The notes under the pieces are model-generated. The model had not been told where the DNA came from. It was given only the letters and a program-made list of their open reading frames with translations, and made no database searches. Both the position numbers and the translations under genes were made by a program. Shown here piece after piece: positions 24,458 through 33,289 of a stretch of DNA of 64,000 bases. Source of the stretch: Bacillota bacterium (GTDB lineage: Bacteria > Bacillota > Clostridia > Christensenellales > Aristaeellaceae); contig JAEZTL010000055.1 in assembly GCA_023421395.1 (NCBI GenBank), positions 1 to 64,000 of the forward strand, read 5' to 3'. Positions within the stretch are counted from its first letter, which is position 1. The number at the start of each line of letters is the position of its first letter.

Positions 24458-25840
24458 ATGTCCATCATCGGAGCGTTCATTATGCCGCATCCGCCGGTCA
24501 TCCTGCCGGAGGTAGGGCGCGGCCGTGAAAAAGAGATCGCCGCCACGACCTCCGCTATTCAGGCCTGTGCGCGGCGCATCGGAGTACTGGAGCCGGAAAC
24601 GCTCGTGGTTCTCTCCCCTCACGCCACGGCCTATGCGGACTACTTCCACATCTCCCCCGGCGACGGCGCATCCGGTGACATGGCGCGCTTCGGCGCGCCG
24701 GAAGTGCGCCTCACCGTGGAATACGACGCGGCGCTGGTTTCCACCATCGCCGATGCCGCAGCCCGGATGAACGTCCCGGCAGGGACACTTGGGATTCGCG
24801 ACGAGGCGCTGGATCACGGCGTATTTGTGCCGCTTTGCATGGTGCGCGCCGCCTGCCCGGAAGCGAAGGTCGTGCGGATCGGACTTTCCGGGCTGTCGCC
24901 TCTGGATCATTACCGCCTCGGCCAGTCGATCGCGCAAGCCGCTGAAATATTGAAAAGGCGGGTGGTGCTGCTGGCCAGCGGAGATTTGTCCCACAAGCTG
25001 ACGGCGGATGGCCCATACGGCTTCGCGCCGGAGGGCGCGGTATACGACCGGTACGTTACCCACGCGATGGCCTCCGGAAATTTTCTGGATTTTTTGACGG
25101 TTTCACCGAATCTGAATGAGTCGGCCGCCGCCTGTGGGACCGGCAGCTTCCAGATCATGGCCGGCGCGATGGACGGGATTTCAGTAAAGCCAGAGCTTCT
25201 TTCCTACGAGGGTCCCTTCGGCGTGGGGTATGCGGTGGCGGCCTTTGAAACGTTGGAACCGGATGAAACCCGCCGCTTTGCCGAGGCATATCTGCTTGGC
25301 GAAACAGACCGCCTGGCTCGAATCCGGTCGGCTGAAAGCGCCATCGTCCGCCTGGCTCGGTCGGCGCTGGAACTGTACGTGCGCACCGGGAAGCGGCCCG
25401 ACGTACCCGAAGATCTCCCGGACTGGATGCTGAAGGAAGCCGCCGGGGTTTTCGTATCCATTAAAAAGCATGGGAAACTTCGCGGCTGCATCGGCACGAT
25501 CCGGCCGGTCACGCCGTCCATTGCCCAGGAGGTGCTTCGGAACGCGGTGTCCGCCGGGCGGGAGGACCCGCGCTTCGACCCGGTGGAGGAAGCGGAACTC
25601 CCCGAACTCACCTACAGCGTGGACGTACTGGGGGAACCGGAACCGGCGGAGTTTTCTGAACTCGACCCGGCGAAGTACGGCGTGATCGTGTCCAGCGGGC
25701 GGCGGCGCGCTCTGCTGCTTCCGATGCTGGAAGGCGTCGAAACCGCCCGGGAGCAGGTAGACATCGCGCGGCGCAAGGCGGGCATCGGCAAAGGCGAACC
25801 GGTGACCCTCGAGCGTTTTCAGGTGGTGCGCCACACATGA
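24458..25840 (+). CDS. AmmeMemoRadiSam MEMO-AMMECR1 fusion protein
   Basis: This 460-residue fusion covers two of the three parts of the AmmeMemoRadiSam system. The N-terminal part (about 1-265) is MEMO-like, related to class III extradiol dioxygenases (VLSPHATAYADYFHI, DHGVFVPLCMV, LLASGDLSHKL with metal-site His residues). The C-terminal part (about 285-455) is AMMECR1 (GVFVSIKKHGKLRGCIGTIR). The radical SAM partner overlaps its stop by 4 bases. The system is widespread in archaea, bacteria and eukaryotes and its reaction is not settled; redox or metal handling has been suggested for MEMO. GAAAGGAG lies before the ATG. Confidence 0.93.
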   Translation: MSIIGAFIMPHPPVILPEVGRGREKEIAATTSAIQACARRIGVLEPETLVVLSPHATAYADYFHISPGDGASGDMARFGAPEVRLTVEYDAALVSTIADAAARMNVPAGTLGIRDEALDHGVFVPLCMVRAACPEAKVVRIGLSGLSPLDHYRLGQSIAQAAEILKRRVVLLASGDLSHKLTADGPYGFAPEGAVYDRYVTHAMASGNFLDFLTVSPNLNESAAACGTGSFQIMAGAMDGISVKPELLSYEGPFGVGYAVAAFETLEPDETRRFAEAYLLGETDRLARIRSAESAIVRLARSALELYVRTGKRPDVPEDLPDWMLKEAAGVFVSIKKHGKLRGCIGTIRPVTPSIAQEVLRNAVSAGREDPRFDPVEEAELPELTYSVDVLGEPEPAEFSELDPAKYGVIVSSGRRRALLLPMLEGVETAREQVDIARRKAGIGKGEPVTLERFQVVRHT

Positions 25841-26646
25841 CGCGCTGTCCTCTTTGCCCGCACCACTGCGCGCTGAATGAAGGCGCGGTGGGCCGGTGCC
25901 GCGCCCGGGGCGGCGAGGGCGGAAAAGATTGCCTGAACTACGCGCTGCTCTCCGCCATCGCGCTGGACCCGGTGGAAAAAAAGCCGCTCGGCCGGTTCCA
26001 TCCGGGTGGCATGGTGCTCTCGGTGGGCAGCTTCGGCTGCAATCTTCAGTGCCCCTTCTGCCAGAACCACGAAATCGCGATGGCCGCGCCCTCCGGCGGG
26101 CGAAGGACAACCCCTGCGGAGCTTGCGGCCCTCGCGGAGTCGCTGGAGCCCCGGGGCAACATCGGCCTGGCCTACACCTACAACGAACCGCTGGTCGGGT
26201 ACGAATTTGTGCGGGACTGCGCGAGGGAGATCCGGGCGCGGGGCATGCTGAACGTGCTCGTCACCAATGGCTGCTTCTGTCTGGAGCCGCTGGAAGAACT
26301 GGTTCCGCTGATCGACGCCGCCAACGTGGACCTGAAAGGCTTTACGGAGGACTATTATGACTGGGTGGGCGGCGACCTTGAGACCGTCAAGCGGTTTATC
26401 GCGCGGCTCAGCCAAAGCTGCCACGTGGAGGTGACCACGCTGGTGGTGCCGGGACGCAACGATTCTCCGGAGGAGATCACCCGCCTCGCCGCCTGGCTTT
26501 CCGGGCTGGGCGATATCCCGCTGCACCTCTCCCGATGCTTCCCCCGCCATCGCTTTGACGGCAAGCCCACGCCCGCGGACACCCTCTATGCCCTCCGGGA
26601 CACCGCACGCACGCACCTATCGCACGTATACCTTGGCAACATCTGA
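25837..26646 (+). CDS. AmmeMemoRadiSam system radical SAM enzyme
   Basis: The 269-residue radical SAM protein carries the cluster motif C68-x3-C72-x2-C75 (GCNLQCPFCQNHEI), preceded by an N-terminal Cys-rich segment (CPLCPHHC, C21, C32) that is a hallmark of this subgroup. YTYNEPLVGYEF and NVLVTNGCF match the pyruvate formate-lyase activase-like fold. No glycyl-radical substrate is known for this subgroup. ATGA overlap with the MEMO-AMMECR1 gene shows tight coupling and a strict stoichiometry. A strong terminator follows. It should not be confused with the true glycyl-radical activase at 18870-19625. Confidence 0.93.
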   Translation: MTRCPLCPHHCALNEGAVGRCRARGGEGGKDCLNYALLSAIALDPVEKKPLGRFHPGGMVLSVGSFGCNLQCPFCQNHEIAMAAPSGGRRTTPAELAALAESLEPRGNIGLAYTYNEPLVGYEFVRDCAREIRARGMLNVLVTNGCFCLEPLEELVPLIDAANVDLKGFTEDYYDWVGGDLETVKRFIARLSQSCHVEVTTLVVPGRNDSPEEITRLAAWLSGLGDIPLHLSRCFPRHRFDGKPTPADTLYALRDTARTHLSHVYLGNI

Positions 26647-26661
26647 ACGTTAGGCATGAGA

Positions 26662-26695
26662 AAGCCGCCCGCATTGATTTGCGGGCGGCTTTTTT
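26662..26695 (+). terminator. Rho-independent terminator after the AmmeMemoRadiSam genes
   Basis: AAGCCGCCCGC pairs with GCGGGCGGCTT and is followed by TTTT. It also overlaps the 3' end of the convergent ModE-like gene. Confidence 0.85.
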
Positions 26696-27042
26696 CACGC
26701 TTCTGGAAAGAACTCCGCGGCCATGGATGAAGCGTCCTGCCTGAGCCGCGTCTCAAGCTTTCGGTAATCCTCCAGCAGCTTCGCGCCCCGCTGGGTCAGC
26801 CTGGAGCCCCCGCCTGCGCGTCCGCCGACGGCACGCTCGATCAGTTCAAACCCCAGGGCCGCCTCGCAGGCGCGTACCACCTGCCAGGCCCGGGAATAGG
26901 CCATGCCCATTTCGCCCGCGGCCTTCCGCAGAGAGCCATCTTTTTGAATGCGTTCCAGCACCTCCGCGATGCCGGGGCCGAAGCACTTTTCCCCTCCGGG
27001 CGTGAACAGCCGGACGCCCATCCGCACGGAATATGCGCTCAT
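26695..27042 (-). CDS. ModE-like winged-helix regulator without molybdate-binding domain
   Basis: This 115-residue protein consists of the ModE-type N-terminal winged helix only (GIAEVLERIQKDGSLRKAAG, MAYSRAWQVVRACEAALG, GGGSRLTQRGAKLLEDYR). The TOBE domains that bind molybdate in full ModE are absent. Similar short proteins are annotated as LysR-like or ModE N-terminal regulators. The ATG at 27042 overlaps the TGA of the flavin reductase gene, so the two are translated together. The effector is unknown; a redox or metal signal connected to the flavoprotein is a guess. Confidence 0.82.
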   Translation of the reverse strand: MSAYSVRMGVRLFTPGGEKCFGPGIAEVLERIQKDGSLRKAAGEMGMAYSRAWQVVRACEAALGFELIERAVGGRAGGGSRLTQRGAKLLEDYRKLETRLRQDASSMAAEFFPEA

Positions 27043-27656
27043 CGGATGAAGTTTGTAAAGATGGGCGGCTGCGGCGCGGGCGGCGTGATGCCCGACTGCT
27101 TTCCTGCTTCGATGCATTTCAGCAGGTACGCCATGTTGTTGCCAAGCGCGCGCATCGTATTCACGCCCTCCTCGTCCTTTAGGACCTCGGCGGGCTCGTT
27201 GCCGTGCACCATATTCCAGTACTTGGACGAAACCAGCGGCATCTGCGCGATGGTTGGGTACTTATTCAGCACTTCGAGCGCGGCGGTGGTGCCCGCGCGG
27301 CGGGCAGATACGATGGTGGCGCAGGGCTTCAAACGCATCAGCGCGCCGCCGGCAAAGAACATCCGGTCCAAAAGCGCGATCAGACTGCCGTTTGGCGAGG
27401 CGTAATAGACGGGCGAGCCGATCACCAGGCCGTCGCAGCTTTCGAACTTCGCCAACGCCTGGTTCGCGATGTCGTCGAAAGCGCAGCGGTTGTTGCGGCA
27501 GCCGCCGCAGTCAATGCAGCCGCGCACCGGGCTACGGCCTATCTGAAAGATTTCGGTCTCAACGCCGTTTGCCTCAAGCTGCGCGGCCACTTCTTTCAGC
27601 GCGGTGAAGGTGCAGCCGTCCGGATTGGGGCTGCCGTTGATGAGCAGTACCTTCAT
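27039..27656 (-). CDS. NADPH-dependent FMN reductase / iron-sulfur flavoprotein-like
   Basis: The 205-residue flavodoxin-fold protein starts KVLLINGSPNPDGCTFTAL, the FMN phosphate loop, and has GSPVYYASPNGSLIALLDR as the second flavin-binding stretch. A Cys cluster C47-x2-C50-x2-C53-x4-C58 (GCIDCGGCRNNRC) matches the iron-sulfur flavoprotein/NAD(P)H oxidoreductase group found in strict anaerobes, so a 4Fe-4S cluster is possible. GGGAGGG precedes the ATG. It lies between htrA and the ModE-like gene. The electron acceptor is not known. Confidence 0.88.
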   Translation of the reverse strand: MKVLLINGSPNPDGCTFTALKEVAAQLEANGVETEIFQIGRSPVRGCIDCGGCRNNRCAFDDIANQALAKFESCDGLVIGSPVYYASPNGSLIALLDRMFFAGGALMRLKPCATIVSARRAGTTAALEVLNKYPTIAQMPLVSSKYWNMVHGNEPAEVLKDEEGVNTMRALGNNMAYLLKCIEAGKQSGITPPAPQPPIFTNFIR

Positions 27657-27674
27657 TTGTAACCCTCCCGTCTG

Positions 27675-28793
27675 TCAGTCGATGAGTTCCAGCTTGACGG
27701 TGACCGTCAGCGATTCCGGTTTTTTGACGAGCGATCCGGTATCCGGGTCATAAGCGCGGTAGATGGAAAGCTCCATGGAATCCCCCGCCTGGTGCTTATC
27801 GATCTCCCCGGTCAGCTCGTTGATGGTCTTGATGCGCAGACCGTTGATGGAGGTGACGATGTCGTACATCTGGATACCCGCGCGGTCGGCGGGGCTGCCG
27901 GGTTCCACGTTCATGACCTGCGCGCCCGCCGGCGGGAATTTTGAAAGCGGCTCATCGGGGCCGTCGAAGTCTTGCACGGTCACGCCCAGCCGGGGTCTGA
28001 CCACCCTGCCGGTATTGATAATCTGCTGAATCAGGGGCTTGATGGTGTTGACGGGGATCGCAAAGCCCAGACCCTCGAACACTGTGGTGGTGTCGTACAT
28101 GATTTTCAGCGTCGGGATACCGATCAGTTCGCCCTTCGCGTTCAGAAGCGCGCCGCCGCTGTTGCCGGTGTTGATGGCAGCGTCCGTCTGGATGACCGAC
28201 ACGCTGCGCGTGAAGTTACCCGCGTCGATGTCCATCCGGTTGAGGGCGGAGATGATGCCGGCGGTGACGGTGCCGAAGAGTACGCTATCCGTGGCGCCGG
28301 GATTGCCGATGGCGATGGCGAGATCGCCGATCTGCAGCTGGTCCGAATCCCCGAAGGGGACGGGCGCGGCGTCGATACGATCGTCCACCTTGAGCACCGC
28401 GATGTCGGTACCATCGTCATAGCCCACGAGCGTTGCCGGGAAGCGCTCGCCGCCCAGCAGCTTTACGTCGATGAGGTCCGCGCCGTCCACCACGTGGTAA
28501 TTGGTGACGATGTAGCCGCGTTCGTCAAAGTAGACGCCGGAACCGTAGGCCTGATCCTCGTTCGTCGCGCCGTCCTGCTGATTCCAGCTCTGGATGACGT
28601 TGATGACCTGAACCACAGCGGGGCGCACATTGGCCGCGATCCCGGGAATCGGGTTTTCGGAGGAATAGATGGCCGAATAAGGTGTGCCGGAAGCCGCCTG
28701 TGCCGTCAGTCCGCCCGCCAGCGCCGCGAGGAGCAGCGCCAACATAAATGCCGCGTACCGCCTGAATTCCCATTGGGTGATGCGCCTCATCAT
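27675..28793 (-). CDS. HtrA/DegP-like serine protease
   Basis: This is a 372-residue trypsin-like protease. A signal or anchor helix (about 12-33, YAAFMLALLLAALAGGL) sends it across the membrane. The catalytic triad is His100 (NYHVVD), Asp130 (DGTDIAVL) and Ser212 (NTGNSGGALL). One PDZ domain follows (about 265-360, PGSPADRAGIQMYDIVTSIN). Such proteases degrade misfolded exported proteins. The start overlaps the histidine kinase stop, making a regulator-kinase-protease operon much like the CssRS-HtrA secretion-stress logic of Bacillus; that parallel is inference. Confidence 0.94.
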   Translation of the reverse strand: MMRRITQWEFRRYAAFMLALLLAALAGGLTAQAASGTPYSAIYSSENPIPGIAANVRPAVVQVINVIQSWNQQDGATNEDQAYGSGVYFDERGYIVTNYHVVDGADLIDVKLLGGERFPATLVGYDDGTDIAVLKVDDRIDAAPVPFGDSDQLQIGDLAIAIGNPGATDSVLFGTVTAGIISALNRMDIDAGNFTRSVSVIQTDAAINTGNSGGALLNAKGELIGIPTLKIMYDTTTVFEGLGFAIPVNTIKPLIQQIINTGRVVRPRLGVTVQDFDGPDEPLSKFPPAGAQVMNVEPGSPADRAGIQMYDIVTSINGLRIKTINELTGEIDKHQAGDSMELSIYRAYDPDTGSLVKKPESLTVTVKLELID

Positions 28794-30241
28794 ACCTTAC
28801 CCTCTCCCAACTCCGGCCTCGCCCGCTCCAGCGTGAAGGTGAACGTCGTGCCGCTGATCCCTGTGGATACCTTGATGGTCTGCCCGTGCTGTTCCAGTAT
28901 TTTTTTGACGATCGAAAGCCCCAGCCCGGTCCCCATACCGGAAGTATGCGCCTTGTCGGCCTTATAAAACCGGTCGAAAAGGAACGGAATGTCCTCCTGG
29001 GGGATCGGCGGGCCTTGATTGAATACGCTGACGTAGCAGGTGTCGCCGGCGACCTCTGTGGTGAGCGCGATCCGAGCGCCCTCCGGGGCGAACTTGACCG
29101 CATTGTCGATCAGGTTTGTGACCACCTGACGGACGCGGTCCTCGTCGGCCGCGACGAGACAGGGCTCCTCACGGAAGTCCACGTCCACCTCAAGGCGCTT
29201 GTCGTCGATGCGCTGCTCGAACTTGAGAAGCTCCACGCGCATCAGCTCGTTAACATCGAAAGCCGTTTTCGTAAGCGGGAACTTGCCGGACTCAAACTTG
29301 GAAAGCTCCAATAGGTCGTTCACCAGCTTGGTGAGCCGCGCGGATTCCGACAGCACCACCTCGAGGTACCTTGGCCGCTCCGACGCCTCGATGGTGCCGT
29401 CCAGCATGCCGGCCACATACCCGCTGATGCAGGTGAGCGGCGAGCGAAGCTCGTGGGATACGCTTGCCACGAAACTTCGGCGGGATTCCTCCAGGTTTTT
29501 AAGGTCCTCCGCCATCTTGTTGAGCGAAGCGCCCAGCTGCACCAGCTCCTGGTCGCCGCGGATGTCCACCCGCTCGTCCAAATGCCCCGCGGCAAACCGC
29601 GTGACCGCCTGATTGATCCTGCGCAGCGGCTCGGACTGGCGCCTGGAGATGAAAAGCGCCAGCGCCGCGCCCATCACCATGGCCACCGCCGCGGCAATCA
29701 GCGCGTTGCGCACCATGTCGCTGTAGTCCACCGACAGCGATTCGATGGAGATGTGCAGCAGCACCGCGCCCACCACCCGCTGGTTCCTGTACCGCCAAGG
29801 CACCCCGATGGTAACCATCTGGCCGCCCAGCTCCGGAATCAGCCCCTGTACGCGGATCTCCTCGCCGGAGAGAACTTTGTAGATTTGCTCCAGCACGGAG
29901 GCGTCGTTGAACTGCTCGTTCGTATACTCCTGCCTGCCCAGTATCAGCGCAGCGCCGCTCGAGGTGACCAGCCACACGCTGGCGTCGTAGTTTTCGCTGA
30001 TCTCGGTGATCTTCCAGTTGAGCGCGTTGGCCAGCGAGGCGTCGTTTCGGTTGATGGCGAGGCTGTCGCGCTGGGACAGAAGCTGCGCCACGTCCCGCGC
30101 CTGCATGCGAATCTCGTCCTCCAGCTGGTTCTGCCGCTCCTCGCGCACCATGACGACCATGAGCAGCGACAGCACGATCACCGTCAGCATCAGCGCCGCC
30201 AGAAACGCCCAGAACATGCGCCAGAACAGCCTGTTTTTCAT
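28790..30241 (-). CDS. Sensor histidine kinase (HAMP, HisKA, HATPase)
   Basis: This is a 483-residue membrane kinase with two helices (about 7-32 and 178-199) flanking a 145-residue extracytoplasmic sensor. A HAMP domain follows (about 200-252), then a HisKA region with phospho-acceptor His263 in SVSHELRSPL and an ATPase domain with NLIDNAVKFAP and GTGLGLSIVKK. The build is PhoR/ResE-like. It begins one base after the response regulator stop and overlaps htrA, so its signal is probably envelope protein stress. The stimulus itself cannot be read from the sequence. Confidence 0.93.
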   Translation of the reverse strand: MKNRLFWRMFWAFLAALMLTVIVLSLLMVVMVREERQNQLEDEIRMQARDVAQLLSQRDSLAINRNDASLANALNWKITEISENYDASVWLVTSSGAALILGRQEYTNEQFNDASVLEQIYKVLSGEEIRVQGLIPELGGQMVTIGVPWRYRNQRVVGAVLLHISIESLSVDYSDMVRNALIAAAVAMVMGAALALFISRRQSEPLRRINQAVTRFAAGHLDERVDIRGDQELVQLGASLNKMAEDLKNLEESRRSFVASVSHELRSPLTCISGYVAGMLDGTIEASERPRYLEVVLSESARLTKLVNDLLELSKFESGKFPLTKTAFDVNELMRVELLKFEQRIDDKRLEVDVDFREEPCLVAADEDRVRQVVTNLIDNAVKFAPEGARIALTTEVAGDTCYVSVFNQGPPIPQEDIPFLFDRFYKADKAHTSGMGTGLGLSIVKKILEQHGQTIKVSTGISGTTFTFTLERARPELGEGKV

Positions 30242-30925
30242 TTACTTGACCTCAAACTTGTAGCCGACGCCCCAAACGGTCTTGAGATTCCAACCGAGGC
30301 CGTCGCCGTCCAATTTTTCACGCAGCCGCTTGATGTGTACGTCCACCGTTCTGGAGTCGCCGAAAAAATCATAGCCCCACACCTGCTCAAGGAGCTGCTC
30401 CCGCGTGAACACCGCGCCGGGATGGTTGGCCAGGAAGTATAGAAGCTCCAGCTCCTTGGGCGGCATTTCGACGTTCCGGCCCCGGTAGGAGACGGTGTAG
30501 TGGCTGATGTTGATCGTAAGCCCCGGGAACACAAGCTCCTTGTCGGGCGACTCCGCGCTCTGGTAGCGGCGGATGACCGCCTTGATCCGCGCCACCAGCT
30601 CTTTGGGCTCAAAGGGTTTGGCGATGTAGTCGTCCGCGCCCAGTTCGAGGCCAAGGACCTTATCGAAGGTTTCGTCCTTGGCGGTGAGCATGATGATGGG
30701 GATGTTCGATACCTTGCGCACCTCTCGGCACACCTGCCAGCCGTCCATGCCGGGCAGCATGATGTCCAGAAGGATCAGGTTGGGCGCGGCGGCTTTAAAG
30801 GCTTTCAGCGCCTCGTCGCCCCGCTGGGCCTCCTGCACCTCAAAGCCCTCTCTGGTCAGATACAGACTTACCAGCTGGCGGATGTTGGGGTCGTCGTCGA
30901 CCAGCAGGATCTTGGTTCTGTTCAT
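30242..30925 (-). CDS. OmpR/PhoB-family response regulator
   Basis: This 227-residue protein has a receiver domain with acidic pocket D10/D11/D12 and phospho-acceptor Asp54 (ILLDIMLPGMDGW), the switch Thr in IIMLTAK and Lys in IAKPFEP. A winged-helix effector follows (about 130-225, with SRTVDVHIKRLREKL). GGAGG precedes the ATG, 12 bases after the mutS2 stop. Directly followed by its kinase gene, it likely controls the htrA operon and perhaps itself. Confidence 0.94.
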   Translation of the reverse strand: MNRTKILLVDDDPNIRQLVSLYLTREGFEVQEAQRGDEALKAFKAAAPNLILLDIMLPGMDGWQVCREVRKVSNIPIIMLTAKDETFDKVLGLELGADDYIAKPFEPKELVARIKAVIRRYQSAESPDKELVFPGLTINISHYTVSYRGRNVEMPPKELELLYFLANHPGAVFTREQLLEQVWGYDFFGDSRTVDVHIKRLREKLDGDGLGWNLKTVWGVGYKFEVK

Positions 30926-30937
30926 TCGGGTCCTCCC

Positions 30938-33286
30938 CTATTTGAGCGTGACCACCGTCACGCCGTCCTCACCCTCGCCATAGCGCCCCAGGCGGAACTC
31001 CTTGACGAAGGGGTGCTGCTTCAGGTGCTGCTGCACGCCGCTGCGCAGTACGCCCGTGCCCTTCCCGTGGATGATCGATACGTTTTTCAGGTGCTGGATC
31101 TGCGCGCCGTCCAGGAACATGTCCACGGCGAGAAGCGCCTCCTCCAGCGTCATGCCGCGAAGGTCGCACTCCATCGAGACCGGCTTTTGCGCCAGCGAAA
31201 CGGTGCTGGATGTGCGCTCCTTTTTCTTGACCTCCTGAACGCGGCGAAGGCCCGAGGCTGCCACCTTGAGTTTCATGACGCCCGCCTGCACCAACGCTTC
31301 GCCCCTGTCGTCCGGCGGCGTCACCACGGTGGCGCGGGTTCCGGTCTTGAGAATTTCCACGCTCTCGCCCGGCTTCAGGTTCTTGGGCGCTTCGCCCTCG
31401 GCCGGCGCGTCGGGAAGGCGCTCGCCGTTTTCGTCAACGCCGCTTTGCAGCCGCGCGCGCATCTCGTGCATCTCGTGCTCCCGGAGGGGCGCGCCTTGGT
31501 TCTTTCGGCTGCGCTTGAGCTCGGAGATGATCCCTTCGGCCTCCCGCTGCGCCTTGATCAGCACTTTACGGGCATCCTCCTTGGCCTTGCGCATGGCGCT
31601 TTCGCGCTGCGCTTCCAGATCCCGGCGCATCTTTTCGGTTTCGTCGCGCAGCGCCTGAGTCTCCCGGTGGGCTTCCTCAGCCAGCTTGCGTTCCTTCTGC
31701 GCGATCTGCCGGTGGTACTCGGCGTTTGCGATCACGTCCTCGAAGCGGATCTGCTCCTTGCTCAGGTGCTCGCCCGCGCTCTGGATCAGATGCTCCGGAA
31801 GGCCCAGCTTTCTGGAGATTTCAAAGGCGTTGGACTTACCCGGCACGCCGATGGACAACCGGTAGGTTGGCCGGAGGGTTTCCACGTTGAACTCCACGGA
31901 GGCGTTCTCCACGCCCCGGGTGGAAAGCGCGAAGGCCTTGAGTTCGGAGTAGTGGGTGGTGGCCAGCGTGGTCACCTTCATCGACAGCAGGTATTCCAGA
32001 ATCGACATCGCCAGCGCCGCGCCCTCGGTGGGATCGGTGCCCGCGCCCAGCTCGTCAAACAGCGCCAGCGACCTGGGCGTGACGTTTTTGAGGATCTCCA
32101 CAATGTTGGTCATGTGGGATGAGAAGGTGGACAGCGACTGCTCGATGGACTGCTCGTCGCCGATGTCGGCGAAGACCTCGTCAAAGATTGCCAGTTCCGT
32201 GCCAAGGTTCGCGGGTATGTGAAGCCCCGCCTGCGCCATCAGCGTCATCAGCCCCACCGTCTTCATGGTGACGGTCTTGCCGCCGGTGTTGGGGCCGGTG
32301 ATGATCAGCGAGGTGAATTCGCCGCCCATCCAAAGGCTGATGGGCACCACCTGTGCCGGGTCGATCAGCGGATGTCTGCCGGAGACGATGCTCAAGCGGC
32401 CCTCGGCGTTCAGTTTGGGCTCTACCGCCCGCATCTGTCGGCCCAGAATGGCCTTGGCGAAAATTACGTCCAGTTCCGCCAGGATGTTCTGATTGTTTGC
32501 GATGAAGGCGGCGTCGGGCGCAACCTCGGCCGAAAGCTGGGCCAGAATGCGCTCAATCTCCTTTTCCTCTTTCGCCGCCCACTGCTTGAGATCGTTGCCC
32601 GCCTCCACCACCGCCATCGGTTCGATGAAGAGCGTCGCGCCGCTGGCGGACTGGTCGTGAATCAGCCCGGGCACGTTGGCGCGGCATTCCGCCTTGACCG
32701 GCAGCACATAGCGGCCGTTGCGTTGAGTGATGATGGCGTCCTGCAGGTATTTCGCATTTTCACCGCGGAGGAAGGCGTTGAGCTTTTCACGCATGCGGTC
32801 GGCCAGCAGCCGAAGATGCCGCCGGATGTCGTAGAGCTCGGGGCTGGCGCGGTCGGCGACTTCGTCCTCCGACAGGATGGCGTTGAAGATGGTCTCCTCC
32901 AGTTCCCGGTGGGTGTTGAGGTGGGACGCCAGTTGGGTGAGGTGGGGCGTGTTTTCCCGGTCTGTCACGACGGCCTGCCGAACCAGCCTCGCGGCCTTGA
33001 GCGCGTCCGCCACAGAGATCAGCGCCTTCATCGACAGCGTGCCGCCCGCGGCGGCGATCTTCACAAAGCCGCTTACGTCCGGAAAGTACTGCATCGGCGA
33101 ACCGCCGGTATAGGCCGTCACGGTTCCTGCTTCCGAGGTCTGCTCCTGCCACAGTCGCACCATCTTTTCGTCTCCGGAGGGGACGAGGGCGCCGGCGCGT
33201 TCCTTGCCCGTCTCCGACAGGCAGAGCGCCGCCAGCTGGTCGCGTATCTTCGTAAACTCGAGAACCCGAAGGTTTCTCTCTCTCAA
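30938..33286 (-). CDS. mutS2: MutS2 ATPase/endonuclease
   Basis: This is a 782-residue MutS2. It has a core clamp region, the ATPase with Walker A GPNTGGKTVTMKT at about 331 and the Walker B/signature region LFDELGAGTDPTEGAALA. A long coiled coil follows (about 510-620), then a C-terminal Smr domain with CDLRGMTLEEAL and IHGKGTGVLR. MutS2 does not do mismatch repair; family members act on recombination intermediates and, in Bacillus, on collided ribosomes. The start is a TTG at 33286, 3 bases after the U32 gene stop, with GGAG upstream, so the two are coupled. The zapA-U32-mutS2 order is common in Clostridia. Confidence 0.95.
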   Translation of the reverse strand: MRERNLRVLEFTKIRDQLAALCLSETGKERAGALVPSGDEKMVRLWQEQTSEAGTVTAYTGGSPMQYFPDVSGFVKIAAAGGTLSMKALISVADALKAARLVRQAVVTDRENTPHLTQLASHLNTHRELEETIFNAILSEDEVADRASPELYDIRRHLRLLADRMREKLNAFLRGENAKYLQDAIITQRNGRYVLPVKAECRANVPGLIHDQSASGATLFIEPMAVVEAGNDLKQWAAKEEKEIERILAQLSAEVAPDAAFIANNQNILAELDVIFAKAILGRQMRAVEPKLNAEGRLSIVSGRHPLIDPAQVVPISLWMGGEFTSLIITGPNTGGKTVTMKTVGLMTLMAQAGLHIPANLGTELAIFDEVFADIGDEQSIEQSLSTFSSHMTNIVEILKNVTPRSLALFDELGAGTDPTEGAALAMSILEYLLSMKVTTLATTHYSELKAFALSTRGVENASVEFNVETLRPTYRLSIGVPGKSNAFEISRKLGLPEHLIQSAGEHLSKEQIRFEDVIANAEYHRQIAQKERKLAEEAHRETQALRDETEKMRRDLEAQRESAMRKAKEDARKVLIKAQREAEGIISELKRSRKNQGAPLREHEMHEMRARLQSGVDENGERLPDAPAEGEAPKNLKPGESVEILKTGTRATVVTPPDDRGEALVQAGVMKLKVAASGLRRVQEVKKKERTSSTVSLAQKPVSMECDLRGMTLEEALLAVDMFLDGAQIQHLKNVSIIHGKGTGVLRSGVQQHLKQHPFVKEFRLGRYGEGEDGVTVVTLK

Positions 33287-33289
33287 GGG

